Positions 1 through 9,708 of a stretch of 64,000 nt of DNA are shown in pieces. The position numbers and the translations under genes were made by a program. A model generated the notes under the pieces. That model saw nothing but the letters and a program-made list of their open reading frames with translations, was not told the DNA's origin and made no database searches. Within the stretch, counting starts at the first letter, position 1. Every line of letters starts with the position of its first letter. This stretch comes from UBA11865 sp963749825 (lineage in GTDB: Bacteria > Chloroflexota > Anaerolineae > Promineifilales > Promineifilaceae), in the NCBI GenBank assembly GCA_963749825.1, contig CAVVOI010000012.1:992001-1056000 (forward strand), written 5' to 3'.

Positions 1-1591
1 TCATCTTTTGTCCGCCCGTGGTAGCTATTTCAAGCTTTTTGCCTTGATCGTCCATGACTACCTTGTGGCCACCGCTGGTCTTGATCTCAACTTTTTTATT
101 TTTATCGTCCAGAAGGATATTGTGTCCTCCAGCTGTTTTCACTTCGATCTTGTTGTCGGCATTGTCGAACATGCCGATCTCATGCCCGGTGCGGGAAGTC
201 CAACTCCTGACCAACGGCCGTTCACCAGCAGAGCCGCTGGCACCACTGCCCGTAATCTTGTTTTTGCCGTTCCAAACGCCACCTAGCACATACGGTTCGT
301 TAAAATCGCCATGTTCGAAGGCCACTATTACCTCGTCGCCAACGTCGGGTATGCAGAAAAAACCTGCTTCAGGACCAGCGCCAGGATTTATGACTCGGGC
401 CCAGAAACTCTCAGCATCATCGGACATCCAAGGGTATTTTACCTTCACCCGGCCGACATCCTTCGGATCATCGGTGTTGGTCACGATAGCAGGAACTACG
501 CCGCCCCACTTATCCAGAGGGGGCTGGTGGATGATTTGCTCAGCCAAAAGACCACTCCGCGATCCCCGAACAGAAAAAGTGGTAAGCAAACCTTCAGCGT
601 TGAAAGTATGGTTGGCCGAAGTCACCATGTATTTCCCACTGAATCGGGTTCCCAAACCTTCAATCTCCACTTTGATGCCTGCCTTCACATCAGGCCGGCG
701 AAATGCCCGGCCATAGGCTTCTATAAAGGAGCCGCTGATCTCATCTAAACGGGCTCCAGCCAATGTATTGGCCTCTGCTTGGGAAACTACCGGTTGGTCC
801 ACAATAATCTTTTTACCTGTGCCAAATGCTCCTGCCCAGGCTGCTCCATCTTTACTTTCCGCAATGCTGGCATATAGTTTGCCCTTACTTGCCTTACCGA
901 CAATAGCTTCGACTTTCTCTACATCCCAACCTTTCACCTGTACTTCGTCGACTTGCTCGGCCAAGCTGGCAACTGGATAGAATTCAAGCAAATCTTCACC
1001 ATATTTTACGGTTACTGAAGCACCCGAACTGGGCGGTTTTCGAAAATACAGTTTGCCATCCTCTACAAAGCATTCATAACCAATCCGCCAAGCCCGTTGC
1101 ATTAAAAAAGTTAGATCGGAGAGGTTATGTTGGTATATATGGTCGTAGACGGTGTTGGTTGTATCAACCTGGGCAGATAGGCCGGCGCTGCTGGCAATTT
1201 GTGAGGCCAAGTCGCTGTCCTTGATATTCAGGAACGCACGGCTCTTTAATTCGCGATAAAGGCGATGAGATTTGTCATAGCCACGAACTTGCAACTCGGG
1301 ATTCATACCCGGCCGGAAGCTTGGCTCGAGAGCGGTAATCTCACCCTTTATCATTGAGTGGGAATCTCCTGCTTCCGTGCTGGCCAATATTTCGACTTCT
1401 TTGGTTAGGTCGAAGGTCTTACCGTCTATTAGCTTCAGCTCAGGATCATATATCCGGATCATAAACATGCCGGGCAAATGTGTATTCTGGTCGACGACCA
1501 CTTCCAATACCTGATTCATGACGTCTGGTTGGATATCTGCGCCGCCAACTTTTATTTGTATCTGGCTGGAAACGATGTTCTCGTCTGGCAT
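1..1591 (-). CDS. eCIS spike protein, VgrG/gp27-gp5-like (partial)
   Basis: This frame is open from an ATG at 1591 to the left edge (530 codons seen), so the C-terminus is missing. The first ~340 residues resemble the gp27-like hub half of VgrG/Afp8 proteins. A gp5-type OB-fold follows at about 345-445, with the typical wording DPKDVGRVKVKYPW and GDEVIVAFEHGDFNEPYVLG. After ~470 come three GG(H/Q) repeats (AGGHNILLDD, SGGHKVVMDD, TGGQKM), as in the beta-helical spike stem. By family knowledge this trimer forms the central hub and the membrane-piercing tip on the inner tube. A GAGAGA stretch lies 5 nt before the start. It follows the LysM gene by 39 nt, the same order as afp7-afp8. Sure of the family; the tip end and any fused effector lie outside the window. 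Confidence 0.93.
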   Translation of the reverse strand, partial: MPDENIVSSQIQIKVGGADIQPDVMNQVLEVVVDQNTHLPGMFMIRIYDPELKLIDGKTFDLTKEVEILASTEAGDSHSMIKGEITALEPSFRPGMNPELQVRGYDKSHRLYRELKSRAFLNIKDSDLASQIASSAGLSAQVDTTNTVYDHIYQHNLSDLTFLMQRAWRIGYECFVEDGKLYFRKPPSSGASVTVKYGEDLLEFYPVASLAEQVDEVQVKGWDVEKVEAIVGKASKGKLYASIAESKDGAAWAGAFGTGKKIIVDQPVVSQAEANTLAGARLDEISGSFIEAYGRAFRRPDVKAGIKVEIEGLGTRFSGKYMVTSANHTFNAEGLLTTFSVRGSRSGLLAEQIIHQPPLDKWGGVVPAIVTNTDDPKDVGRVKVKYPWMSDDAESFWARVINPGAGPEAGFFCIPDVGDEVIVAFEHGDFNEPYVLGGVWNGKNKITGSGASGSAGERPLVRSWTSRTGHEIGMFDNADNKIEVKTAGGHNILLDDKNKKVEIKTSGGHKVVMDDQGKKLEIATTGGQKM

Positions 1592-1630
1592 ATTTTTCTC
1601 TCGGCTACCGGCTGGTTACAGGTAAAAAGA

Positions 1631-2305
1631 TCAAGACTTGGGAATACCTAAATATGTGCCCGGCTTCAGGGCCAGGGGATCGCTAATATTGTTGTATTCA
1701 GCGATGAGCCGCCACTTGGTAGAATCACCGTAAATGTCGGCCGCTATAGTGTCCAATCTATCACCTGCTGTAACTTGCCGGACGCGCTGGATTGGACCTC
1801 CACCAGATGTTGGATTCTGATTTGGGTAATCATTTAAATCTGTGTATTGGGTGAAGGTAATATCGGCCGTTGCCCTCACCGGGGTGCCATCCATCTTAAA
1901 CAAGGTGAATTTCTGGGTCATGCTGGTGATGACCGAAACAAAGCGAAAAACACCCCATTGAAAAACGACGAAAGGCGGCGATTGTTTCGTATCTTGTGCG
2001 GCCTGTTCGTTGGTCTTGGCCTCCATCAATTTCCACAATTTGTTCGTAGTCAGGCTGACATCTTCGTTAGTCTGGTAAGTATCAAAAAACAGTTGCAGCT
2101 TAAGCGTCTGAGCGCCCGCTTTTTTGAATTCAACTTGGGGTACGTCCGACCCATTTCCAGGCTTCTCTTCAAATGTATTGGACTTGCTAACGCTGTATTC
2201 AAAAGGGTTGAACATGCAATCGATCGATACAGTACCTAATTCGCTGCCGTCTTCGCTGGCATCAAATACCCTGGCTGCTACTAAATCACTTCGTGTCTTA
2301 GCCAT
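1631..2305 (-). CDS. eCIS LysM baseplate protein (Afp7-like)
   Basis: This 224-aa protein ends in a LysM domain (about 173-224: RQVTAGDRLDTIAADIYGD ... IAEYNNI ... LKPGTYLGIP). The first ~165 residues are beta-rich, with the CMFNPFEYSVSKSN and LFFDTY wording seen in LysM-containing baseplate proteins of contractile injection systems (Afp7/Pvc7, related to T4 gp53). Family knowledge puts it between the spike hub and the sheath/tube as a clamp. It sits between the 904-aa protein and the spike gene on the same strand, as expected for an Afp-like gene order. Normal length, no oddities. Confidence 0.92.
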   Translation of the reverse strand: MAKTRSDLVAARVFDASEDGSELGTVSIDCMFNPFEYSVSKSNTFEEKPGNGSDVPQVEFKKAGAQTLKLQLFFDTYQTNEDVSLTTNKLWKLMEAKTNEQAAQDTKQSPPFVVFQWGVFRFVSVITSMTQKFTLFKMDGTPVRATADITFTQYTDLNDYPNQNPTSGGGPIQRVRQVTAGDRLDTIAADIYGDSTKWRLIAEYNNISDPLALKPGTYLGIPKS

Positions 2306-2373
2306 CTTCTCTTATTCCTGTCTCAATCACCCGAAATACTTTAATCTTTTCTTGCCCTTGCCGGATCTAGGAT

Positions 2374-5088
2374 TCAGAACTGTCCGCGCCCACGTTCCCA
2401 GTCGACGTTCAATCGACGCTTTATCTCGGGAAACACCTGCCTGGCTAACTCGCTAATATCTAATTCTTGTTTGTCTGAACTGGTTTCTTCAGTTTCTCCA
2501 GAATCTTCGGTACCGCCCGAGCTATCGCCACGTCCCTGCTCCGGTGCTGCCACTCGCTGGACGCCTGCTAGCGGAAACTCCTGAGTGACCAATGGCTGTG
2601 ATGGTTCAGTTGCCCGCTGCAAGTCAGGTGGTGAGAGAGCTCCAACATCAGCTTGGGAAGAACTTTTCCCACTGCTGGGTGGCGGTGGCTTTTCACCAAG
2701 GTACTCCCAAAAATCACTTGGTAAATCTCCAACTTCAGTAGACACCAGATAAGGACTTTCTTTTTCACCAACCGATTTTTGCTCCACTGAAGGCAGCGAA
2801 TCACTAGAGGCAGGCGGCTTTGTCTGCGCCGGTTTTCGTTGCGCATCGGCGGCCGTTTTTTGGGGTCGGGCTGGTGGTATCGGTCTTGGACGGCTGGGAG
2901 TCACCAATTCGATTGATGAATCCGTCGGTTGCGCCGGGGCCACATCTTTCAGAGCCCCATGTATCTTGCTGGAAACGATATCATCTCCGGCCGGTTTGCG
3001 CTGGACGGCCGGACCTAGCTTAATCGCATCCCCCTTCTTTACTTGAGGTGGGATGATGGTTGGTGGATCTAATCTTTCTACTGGCCACACGGCATCGAGC
3101 GGCAAAATTTGAGTTGGTGGCTCGCTCAAATCCGATTCCAACCCTTGCTGGTACTCCGCCTCAGACGGCATCTGGGGTGATTCTTGCCCAACCTCTTTGA
3201 TTGATAACGACTCAACCGCACCTTCGGTTCTTTGTATAACGGTGTCATCCACATCGCCGCTATCGATAGTTCGGGCAGATTCTCTAATACTAGTCTCAGC
3301 CGTTCCCGATGTATCAGCCATCTCCGGTCCTGGTGCGGTTTCTGTGACCTCCTTCCGTTGGAGCATTGGCGGTTGTGCTTCTGGCGCCGGACCTTGTGGC
3401 TCCTGGATAATGGTGTCAACCTCATCACCAAAATTTGCTGGTCGGGCGGCTTCGCTGAAAATCGGTGCATCACTTTCAGCCGGCTCGGCCATTTCGGGGC
3501 CGCGTGCAGGTTCTAACGCATCCTGCCTATCAGCCGTCGGTGGCCTAGCTTCTGGTGTTGTGTCAGCCACCTCAGCTGGCTTTCGGCTGATGTCGGGAGC
3601 TGTTGCCGGCTCGGCCGGTGTAACTCCACCGTTCTCCGGACTTAGATCCTTTTCTAGATCAACCACACCCGTAGAACTACCGGCTTCAACCAGACCTTCA
3701 ACTGGTATTTTCGGTGACTCGACATCATCGACGGGCTTAATAGATTTATCACTGTCAGCACCCGGGGGTTTGAGGACATCTTCAACTATGGTATCGCCTT
3801 CATCTGGTACTCTATGAATGACTTCCTGATCTGGTATATCGGGCGCTTCCTCGCTCACAGTCACTTCGGACTCGATATCTGGTTTCGAGGAAGACGATTC
3901 CTTTGGACCATCGTCGCCGCGAAATAGTGACTTGGCGGCCGATAGAATGCGATTCCCCAAGCCCATGCCAGGCTTACTTTCTGGTGCTGGCGCCGTGCTA
4001 ATCGCCTCTGGCATTGGTCGATCGCCCGTTTTAGCGCTGCCGACAACTACCTCTGCGGTGCGTTGTAAGTCTGGCGCATCTTCAATTTCAGTTGAACTAG
4101 GCTCGGCTGCCACTTCATGTTCACCAACGGCAGCATCTGGCCCGTCCTGGATCGGTGATTCAGTAGCATATGCAGGCTCATTGCTACGGGGGGCGTCCTG
4201 CACCCCGTTATCAGGCATTGTCCTCGATTCCGGCAATTGTGGGCTTGCTTCCGCCTGAATCCGTTGCACAACCGGTGAAGGCGAAGCTGGGATAGGTGCG
4301 GCGTCGTCAGCAGGGACGCTAGTCTGCTCAATCCCAGAACCTGCACCCTGGTCAGCTGACTCTGACTTTGGCTCTTCGGGTAAACGCTGTACCGGCTCCA
4401 CTGCCGCTGGACTCGATGGTTGTGAAAGGCCAGTTCTCGGCTGCTCATCACCCGAAACATATTCGACTTGCGCGCGGGGTAGTTGCCCTCGTCGGGCCAA
4501 CTCCTGGCGGCGAACCAATTCGGCTCGGGTCTTCTCTCGTGCCTCATCACGCCCGGCATCTTCCGGCTTCCGTTGCACTGGTTCCGCTTTTACATCGCCC
4601 TTTTCTTCAGCTAACTTCTTTTGGTGCCCTTCCATGAAGGTTTTCAGGCTCGTCCATTCCTTTTCGCCTATCCAATCGAAGTCCGCGGATTCGGTTTCGG
4701 CTGTCGGGGGTTTTTCGGCCGGGATTGGCTTCTCAGTTGTCACCTTTTTCGCAGGAGGAGGAGAAGGTGTGGAAGATGTTAGCGTCGCCGACGGACTAAG
4801 CTGACGTTGAACCACTGGCGGACCAACATCTGACCGGGAAAGTCGTGGCGCAATCGACCGGATTTCAGCGGTCGCCGGCGAAGGTTCGGCCGGGTGGGCA
4901 TCGCGATTGAGTACCAGTGAAGCCATGACGGTCGGCTTTCCCGGCTGAAATGGTGACTGAGAGGCCATATGTCTATCGTCGATAGCCATTTCTTCATCAA
5001 TCGACCGGTAGAGGGTTGCCATGGCCCTATGGCGTCGAAGACGATGAACGAGAGGGTTACTTCTAATCAAAACGCTTGATGGACGCAT
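2374..5088 (-). CDS. 904-aa disordered eCIS protein with VQR motifs
   Basis: Not a recognised family over most of its length. It is rich in Pro, Glu, Ala, Ser and Asp, with no predicted globular or membrane segment over about 60-860, so it is probably disordered. About ten short VQR/LQR/IQR motifs are scattered along it (for example PVVQRQ, EPVQRK, VEPVQRLP, PVVQRIQ, GVQRVA). The two ends look ordered: a basic N-terminus (about 1-60) and a C-terminal helix (about 875-904, ISELARQVFPEIKRRLNVDW), which resembles a short conserved eCIS C-terminal element I have seen between tube and LysM genes. It occupies the position of afp6. AAGGG lies 6 nt before the ATG. Possible roles are linker, ruler or cargo adaptor; all of these are inference. 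Confidence 0.75.
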   Translation of the reverse strand: MRPSSVLIRSNPLVHRLRRHRAMATLYRSIDEEMAIDDRHMASQSPFQPGKPTVMASLVLNRDAHPAEPSPATAEIRSIAPRLSRSDVGPPVVQRQLSPSATLTSSTPSPPPAKKVTTEKPIPAEKPPTAETESADFDWIGEKEWTSLKTFMEGHQKKLAEEKGDVKAEPVQRKPEDAGRDEAREKTRAELVRRQELARRGQLPRAQVEYVSGDEQPRTGLSQPSSPAAVEPVQRLPEEPKSESADQGAGSGIEQTSVPADDAAPIPASPSPVVQRIQAEASPQLPESRTMPDNGVQDAPRSNEPAYATESPIQDGPDAAVGEHEVAAEPSSTEIEDAPDLQRTAEVVVGSAKTGDRPMPEAISTAPAPESKPGMGLGNRILSAAKSLFRGDDGPKESSSSKPDIESEVTVSEEAPDIPDQEVIHRVPDEGDTIVEDVLKPPGADSDKSIKPVDDVESPKIPVEGLVEAGSSTGVVDLEKDLSPENGGVTPAEPATAPDISRKPAEVADTTPEARPPTADRQDALEPARGPEMAEPAESDAPIFSEAARPANFGDEVDTIIQEPQGPAPEAQPPMLQRKEVTETAPGPEMADTSGTAETSIRESARTIDSGDVDDTVIQRTEGAVESLSIKEVGQESPQMPSEAEYQQGLESDLSEPPTQILPLDAVWPVERLDPPTIIPPQVKKGDAIKLGPAVQRKPAGDDIVSSKIHGALKDVAPAQPTDSSIELVTPSRPRPIPPARPQKTAADAQRKPAQTKPPASSDSLPSVEQKSVGEKESPYLVSTEVGDLPSDFWEYLGEKPPPPSSGKSSSQADVGALSPPDLQRATEPSQPLVTQEFPLAGVQRVAAPEQGRGDSSGGTEDSGETEETSSDKQELDISELARQVFPEIKRRLNVDWERGRGQF

Positions 5089-5096
5089 GATATCCC

Positions 5097-5564
5097 TTAG
5101 GATCCCTTCTCAAACTCAACACGTCCGCAGGCCAAAACCAGCGTCTGGATGGCCACAGTGTTATCGCCAGTTTTTAATTCGGGCCAGGTTACCTTAACCG
5201 GGTAAGCATTTTGTAGGTTCCAGGTCATTACCGTGTGACCTTGGGAGTCAACCAGACTAATGGTTACCGTTTTCATATAATCCTGGAAATTTTCGGACAT
5301 CATCTGCGAATACCAATCGAGCAGGATGAATTGTTTGGTCAGGCCATGTTTCAAGGTAACCCGGCTGGCTTTCCGCTGACCTGGTAGCTGGTGGATATAG
5401 TCATTCCTCCCGCCTTCCTTTAACTCCTGGATTTCCCACTCAACATCAGGTAATTTACATTCGGTAAACATACCCACGAAGTCGCGATTATTGCCAACGG
5501 CCACGCCAAAGCGAAAGGTGGCTATGGGCTCAACCGAATTTAGCAAACTGGGCTCTGCAGGCAT
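5097..5564 (-). CDS. eCIS inner tube protein 2 (gp19-like, Afp5-type)
   Basis: This 155-aa protein belongs to the T4-like gp19/Hcp-fold tube family. The conserved wording is FRFGVAVG ... FTECKLPDVEWEIQELKEGGRNDYIHQLPGQRKASRVTLKHGLT ... VDSQGHTVMTWNLQNAYPVKVTWP. Family members form hexameric rings; the second tube protein of eCIS usually sits at the baseplate end and primes tube growth. Its ATG overlaps the stop of the upstream 67-aa gene (TAATG), suggesting coupled translation. It is a diverged paralogue of the tube protein at 6263-6739. Confidence 0.94.
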   Translation of the reverse strand: MPAEPSLLNSVEPIATFRFGVAVGNNRDFVGMFTECKLPDVEWEIQELKEGGRNDYIHQLPGQRKASRVTLKHGLTKQFILLDWYSQMMSENFQDYMKTVTISLVDSQGHTVMTWNLQNAYPVKVTWPELKTGDNTVAIQTLVLACGRVEFEKGS

Positions 5565-5767
5565 TATCGACCTCCTATAAACCGCTGCGTACTTTTGTGT
5601 GAATTTCTCCGGCGCTCATAATCAATCCGCGATTCATGTTGTAACATCCGGTAAATCTCATCGGCTACTTTGCGGACCAATTCCGGCGTAATGTTTTCTG
5701 TCTGATTCTGTTCTGCCGGTGAATCACTCTTGCTGCTAGCCGGACGAGAAAATGAATTTCGTGGCAT
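5564..5767 (-). CDS. Small eCIS-associated protein, 67 aa
   Basis: A 67-aa basic, hydrophilic protein. The N-terminal 25 residues look disordered (Ser/Gln/Asn-rich). The rest has one predicted helix (about 27-50, ITPELVRKVADEIYRMLQHE) and a basic tail (YERRR ... RFIGGR). Short proteins with a helix of this kind are often found between the chaperone-like and second tube genes of eCIS loci (the DUF6760-like slot). It is co-transcribed with tube 2 and overlaps its start by 1 nt. The function is unknown; its position suggests an assembly factor or baseplate adaptor. No enzymatic motif is visible. Confidence 0.75.
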   Translation of the reverse strand: MPRNSFSRPASSKSDSPAEQNQTENITPELVRKVADEIYRMLQHESRIDYERRRNSHKSTQRFIGGR

Positions 5768-5797
5768 CAGAATAACTCCAGGTCAATCGATCAGTCT

Positions 5798-6148
5798 TTA
5801 TCCCAACGGAGCAACTTGTAACTGGAACTGAGTGCTGCAGTGTGGGCATACGGCCGAGACTAGGACACTAGCCGGCGCATTTAGACGCTGGTAAACATCT
5901 TGTAAGTAAGCCAGGTCTGAAGCGAACAATCCTTCAACAACCTGGGGGGTGACCGCGGGCAAATCTCCCAACCGGATAACTACCCGGGACAATAACAGGA
6001 TCACTAAATAAGCCTCGTTGGCTTGCACCCGGGGATCATTTAGGGGTTCGATCTCGTCCAAAGCCGTCGCCAGGCGCATTGTTCCTCTCCGGTGTAGTTG
6101 ACCTTCCGAATCGACAAATCCTCGCGGCAATTCGAATTCAAAATCCAT
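5798..6148 (-). CDS. eCIS tail-assembly-chaperone-like protein, zinc-knuckle end
   Basis: This 116-aa protein begins FELPRGFVDSEGQLHRRGTMRLATALDEI, which resembles phage tail assembly chaperones found just after the tube gene. The middle is helical (AYLVILLLSRVVIRLG ... LFASDLAYLQDVYQRLN). The end has CPHC only, half of a zinc ribbon, so metal binding would need a second pair from another chain. By position (tube 1, this gene, 67-aa gene, tube 2) it probably helps load tube or ruler subunits. The family call is by wording and position, without a database comparison. Confidence 0.8.
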   Translation of the reverse strand: MDFEFELPRGFVDSEGQLHRRGTMRLATALDEIEPLNDPRVQANEAYLVILLLSRVVIRLGDLPAVTPQVVEGLFASDLAYLQDVYQRLNAPASVLVSAVCPHCSTQFQLQVAPLG

Positions 6149-6262
6149 TTCTTTGCCTTACGATTTCACTACTTACCGTTCTGATCAGTCTTTATCTGTT
6201 CTCTTATTTTGGAAAGACGGGGGGTAAGCGGGTCACCCCGCTCACCCCATCACCTGATAGCA

Positions 6263-6739
6263 TTATGTTTCGCGGTACATACCTTCATGTACCAGGGTTA
6301 CTTCTTCCACGCCAAAGCTATTATCGTCTGACTTGAAAGATGGCCCAGAGACTTTTGAAGGCCAAGCATTTTGGAAGTGCCAAACGGCTACTGGTGCGTA
6401 GGTGCGATCCATCATGGTGATACTGATATTTTTCCGCGCTGAAGCCATGTCACCATTCACTAAGTCAGCACGCCATTCCCAGATTTGCATATCCGAGGTA
6501 ATACCACGCTTCAAAGTGATATCCTGCCATTTCAGGCGGCCGGGAATCTTACGCACGATCTCGTGACCAGATTTATCCACCACTTTATGCTCGACAATCT
6601 CATGTTCCGAACCAATGCCTCCGCATTCGGTGAAGTAACCAGCGATAGATCCTTCTAGTTCTAGTGCAAAATTAAAACCAAGAAGGGGATCTTCATCTAT
6701 GCCACTATCACGTCCAGAGATTACAGGTTCTGCTGGCAT
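6263..6739 (-). CDS. eCIS inner tube protein 1 (gp19-like, Afp1-type)
   Basis: This 158-aa gp19/Hcp-fold protein reads LLGFNFALELEGSIAGYFTECGGIGSEHEIVEHK ... RKIPGRLKWQDITLKRGIT ... WEWRADLVNGDM ... WHFQNAWPSKVSGP. By family knowledge it is the major inner tube subunit around which the sheath polymerises, and its lumen holds cargo. It lies just downstream of the sheath gene, 115 nt away, which would fit high and co-regulated expression of the two bulk structural proteins. Normal length for the family. Confidence 0.95.
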   Translation of the reverse strand: MPAEPVISGRDSGIDEDPLLGFNFALELEGSIAGYFTECGGIGSEHEIVEHKVVDKSGHEIVRKIPGRLKWQDITLKRGITSDMQIWEWRADLVNGDMASARKNISITMMDRTYAPVAVWHFQNAWPSKVSGPSFKSDDNSFGVEEVTLVHEGMYRET

Positions 6740-6854
6740 GTTTAATTCTCCTTAATCTGTAATAACCAATCACTCGTTGCTCTTGCATTACTAGTCTCAA
6801 TCATCTCAGTCCGCTCTAAACGGATCAACGGTGACCAGGTCTGGGTAAAGCCAT

Positions 6855-8411
<1,557 letters not shown>

Positions 8412-8719
8412 TTTGCTTTCTCCCTTAATTTGCCGTATACCGGTCTATCCTTGTTATCACAAGTTTCTTGATACCGGCATACGCTCGAGCAATCAACAGT
8501 TCTTCAGGATCCTGGGATCACTTCATCGAACGGCTGATCGCTATCTGCGGATAGTGACCGGTGATTCACCGGTCTGAACCGACTCACTGATACAGTTCGC
8601 GGTTACCTTAAAATCCTATTTCATTGTCAACCTCCTCAGGGGGTGATCGATTCCGGCAGTGACATAGGTAGTTCATTTGATTCCTTCCTTCTTTATCATC
8701 AATCAATAATCGTCGATTG
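8412..8719 (-). promoter_or_regulatory. Structured leader of the sheath gene
   Basis: A 308-nt gap inside the eCIS operon, directly before the sheath gene. It contains a perfect 9+1+9 palindrome at 8556-8574 (GACCGGTGATTCACCGGTC), a neighbouring hairpin at 8540-8553 (CTATC/GATAG), and an imperfect pair CCGTATACCGG (8433-8443) with CCGGCATACG (8474-8483). On the minus strand a TTGACA sits at about 8622-8627 inside a GAGGAGG-rich stretch, but no good -10 follows at 16-18 nt. Most likely an mRNA leader that sets the stability or translation of the abundant sheath/tube part of the transcript. This is inference. Confidence 0.5.
8608..8676 (-). CDS. Possible 22-aa leader peptide
   Basis: A short open frame in the sheath leader: ATG at 8676, TAA at 8608-8610, 22 codons. 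AAGGAAGG lies about 6 nt before the ATG, a better ribosome site than many genes here have. A second AGGAGG inside the frame precedes an ATG-AAA-TAG mini-frame. The peptide (MNYLCHCRNR ...) has no recognised motif. It may be real, or a chance frame in a purine-rich leader. Confidence 0.25.
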   Translation of the reverse strand: MNYLCHCRNRSPPEEVDNEIGF

Positions 8720-9580
8720 CTAAATCTCTAAGTCATAGTTGTCTTCGCTGGCAGGAACGATTATTTCTTTTTCCTTGGGTTTGCCCTTATCGGGCCAGAC
8801 AACCAGGGTGTAACTTCCCGGCGGCATTGCTCCTAGTTTGAACCGGCCATTTTCGTCGGTAACATCAAACCAGCCCCGGCCTTTAATCGCCACTTCAAGC
8901 CCAGTCTGTGGTTCACCATCACCGGTCTTGCTACGGATGATGCCGCCAATGTAATTGAGATCGAAACCGGCCGTCCCTTCATCCAGCTCTTGAAACAGCG
9001 GTAAGGACGTGGATTGGCCGGCCTGCAAGGTGAGTGTTCGAACAATGGGGCCGGTAACCTCGGTCCAGGGATCCAGCGCGAGCGTAACGGTATAATTGAT
9101 GCTTGGGCGCATCTCGTTATCTAGCGCGCTCCACACTTCGGCCGGATTGGTAAGTTTGTCGTGCCGGGCCACATATGTATTGAGCGGAAACAGTGGCTTC
9201 TGCAGCGTACCCTGGAGTACGTGTTGTGGGATTGTCGGGTGGCGGAACAGACTCATAAGCGTCCGCGTGAGCAGACGGTGTTCATCTTCCGGCTCGGCCG
9301 CCCAGGTGGTCAGCATGTAGAAACAATCGATCCGATGGGGCGCTTTCTTCATCCGGGCCATCATTTCTGCCGCATTCCCATTCTTAACCGGATCAAATTG
9401 CGAGCGCCGCAACTGTGTATTCTCCCGCAAGTCATAAAGAAATAAATTGATAGTCGGTTTGACCAACTTGGCGCTCCACTCCCTTTTTGGCTGGTCAAAC
9501 TTAACATCAATCTCACCGTTCTTTATCGGCATGTCGGTGACTAACAATTGTTTGATGCTTTCATCCAGATCGGCAATCAT
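8720..9580 (-). CDS. eCIS DUF4255 tail-terminator-like protein with regulatory-like C-terminal domain
   Basis: This 286-aa protein starts with a DUF4255 domain (about 1-185: LKQLL-type helix, VKFDQPKREWSAKL, PTINLFLYDLREN, RIDCFYMLTTWA, DEHRLLTRTLMSLFRH). This family contains Afp16, which caps the tube/sheath and fixes their length. An extra beta-sandwich of the carboxypeptidase-regulatory type follows at about 205-286 (GGIIRSKTGDGEPQTGLEVAIKG ... TDENGRFKLGAMPPGSYTLVVW), absent from plain Afp16. It probably adds a surface-exposed Ig-like fold at the distal end. It is encoded before the sheath, separated by the structured leader. Confidence 0.92.
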   Translation of the reverse strand: MIADLDESIKQLLVTDMPIKNGEIDVKFDQPKREWSAKLVKPTINLFLYDLRENTQLRRSQFDPVKNGNAAEMMARMKKAPHRIDCFYMLTTWAAEPEDEHRLLTRTLMSLFRHPTIPQHVLQGTLQKPLFPLNTYVARHDKLTNPAEVWSALDNEMRPSINYTVTLALDPWTEVTGPIVRTLTLQAGQSTSLPLFQELDEGTAGFDLNYIGGIIRSKTGDGEPQTGLEVAIKGRGWFDVTDENGRFKLGAMPPGSYTLVVWPDKGKPKEKEIIVPASEDNYDLEI

Positions 9581-9708
9581 ATTATTGATCCTTACTAGAG
9601 TTCAGAGATTCGCGGTACTCGATTGGAATAACATTCATTGACAGAATCGTGATTCTTTACTGAATCTAGGTACTTCTCCTGTGACTATCAGCGAATAACC
9701 ATTCCCTC

